NCBI GenBank assembly: GCA_020351895.1
Contig: CP070672.1
Coordinates: 3,799,556-3,805,860 of the forward strand
Reading direction: 5' to 3'
Source of the DNA: Thermoplasmata archaeon
GTDB lineage: Archaea > Thermoplasmatota > Thermoplasmata > GCA-020350865
DNA length: 6,305 nt
Part shown: positions 5,882 through 6,305 of the stretch, in pieces
Layout: the number at the start of each line of letters is the position of its first letter
How positions within the stretch are numbered: the stretch's first letter is position 1
Position numbers and translations under genes: made by a program
Notes under the pieces: generated by a model
The model's database searches: none
Told to the model about the DNA's origin: nothing
The model's input: the letters and a program-made list of their open reading frames with translations, nothing else

Positions 5882-5968
5882 TGATTTAATTATTTGCAAC
5901 CTCGATGTTTCCACATTTGCACCAAAAAGAGTAGCGGTACTAAAGATTTTCGTTATAAGGGAGAGAGG

Positions 5969-5978
5969 ATTTTAAACC
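5969..5978 (-). promoter_or_regulatory. Candidate TATA box for serS
   Basis: Reading the minus strand, GGTTTAAAAT resembles an archaeal TATA box. Transcription would begin near 5947, giving a leader of about 75-80 bases. TTATAA (5953-5958) is a second candidate closer to the gene. The 144 bases between the biotin carboxylase stop and the serS ATG contain these elements and the Shine-Dalgarno site; I see no stem-loop or RNA gene in them. Confidence 0.35.
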
Positions 5979-6013
5979 AATATCAGATTTCACATTCTGT
6001 CTTTCTTTTCCCC

Positions 6014-6305
6014 TCAATTTCCTCCTTTTAAGTATTCCTTAACATCTTCTAATATGGTCCGTTCTTTAATGAAGTGGGTGGTGTAGTCTCCCTTCAAAAA
6101 GTAATCATTTTTCAGAACAACCTCATGAAATGGTATATTCGTCTTTATTCCAGTGATCCTGTACTCCCATAGGGCTCGTTTCATTCTTTCTATGGCCTCT
6201 TTTCTGTCCCTACCCCACACACACAATTTTGACAGCAATGAATCATAGAATGGTGGAACAGTAAAACCTCCGTATATACCGCTGTCCACCCTAATTCCGG
6301 GTCCT
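6014..6305 (-). CDS. accC: Biotin carboxylase (acetyl-CoA/pyruvate carboxylase subunit A), C-terminal part
   Basis: The frame is open to the window edge, and about 96 C-terminal residues are visible. The sequence passes through GPGIRVDSGIYGGF, TVPPFYDSLLSKLCVWGRDR, EAIERMKRALWEYRITGIKT and GDYTTHF, which is the characteristic C-terminal domain of biotin carboxylases. The protein carboxylates the biotin of a carrier protein using bicarbonate and ATP. The ATP-grasp domain and catalytic residues lie outside the window; comparison with the roughly 450-500 residue family suggests that some 350-400 residues are missing. The C-terminal domain alone cannot tell acetyl/propionyl-CoA carboxylase from the two-subunit archaeal pyruvate carboxylase (PycA), so the symbol is provisional. 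The tail after GDYTTHF is short, so no biotin carrier domain is fused. A GTG at 6287-6289 is an internal Val codon, not the start. Confidence 0.9.
   Translation of the reverse strand, partial: GPGIRVDSGIYGGFTVPPFYDSLLSKLCVWGRDRKEAIERMKRALWEYRITGIKTNIPFHEVVLKNDYFLKGDYTTHFIKERTILEDVKEYLKGGN

Noticed and set aside
5544..5975. 143-codon open frame on the + strand running opposite the serS 5' end
   Set aside because: It lies almost wholly antisense to well-supported serS codons, has hydrophobic Ser/Phe-rich content typical of reverse-strand reading, no ribosome site, and no recognisable family.
5940..6017. 25-codon TTG-initiated minus-strand frame overlapping the biotin carboxylase stop, with AGGAGG just upstream
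   Set aside because: The AGGAGG lies only three bases from the TTG and is explained by the Lys-Gly-Gly codons of the carboxylase tail; the product resembles nothing and spans the likely serS promoter.
6287..6289. GTG as a possible start of a short separate gene
   Set aside because: The reading frame continues through GPGIR to the window edge, matching the biotin carboxylase C-terminal domain, so the GTG is an internal Val codon.

Overview
The window looks like an archaeal chromosome segment of ordinary housekeeping genes with a few poorly characterised accessory genes. It is AT-rich by eye (not counted). Archaeal signs are a family B replicative polymerase of the archaeal type, a bacterio-opsin-activator-like (HTH_10) regulator, TATA-type promoters, and a mix of Shine-Dalgarno and apparently leaderless starts. 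A euryarchaeal, possibly Thermoplasmatota-like, origin is my best guess. It rests on general family resemblance, not on a search.

Layout, left half (+ strand): the C-terminal tail of an Obg-like/YchF-type GTPase (TGS domain, 1-90) is followed after 9 bases by polB (100-2499). PolB is complete, has no intein, has intact exonuclease and polymerase motifs, and ends in a Lys-rich tail with a PCNA-binding-like terminus. The 39-base gap after polB holds a TATA-like element placed so that transcription would begin at, or very near, the ATG of an HTH_10 regulator (2539-3195). A 12-base perfect palindrome covers that start codon. A 143-residue protein of unknown function with a CxxC pair (3251-3682) comes next, then a protein with five in-register TPR repeats and a Cys-containing N-terminus (3707-4585).

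Right half (- strand): seryl-tRNA synthetase (serS, 4586-5869) converges on the TPR gene with no base between the two stop codons. Upstream of it, on the same strand, is the C-terminal end of a biotin carboxylase (6014-6305, cut by the window edge). The 144 bases between these two genes hold a candidate serS promoter and Shine-Dalgarno site and no convincing gene.

The genes do not form one pathway: replication (polB), translation (serS, YchF-like factor) and carboxylation (biotin carboxylase) simply lie together. No mobile element, CRISPR array, tRNA or rRNA was seen. The most distinctive observations are a 10-base tandem duplication that appears to have shifted and lengthened the end of the TPR gene, the palindrome on the regulator's start codon, and the uncharacterised CxxC protein. 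I see no clear evidence of a new multi-gene system.
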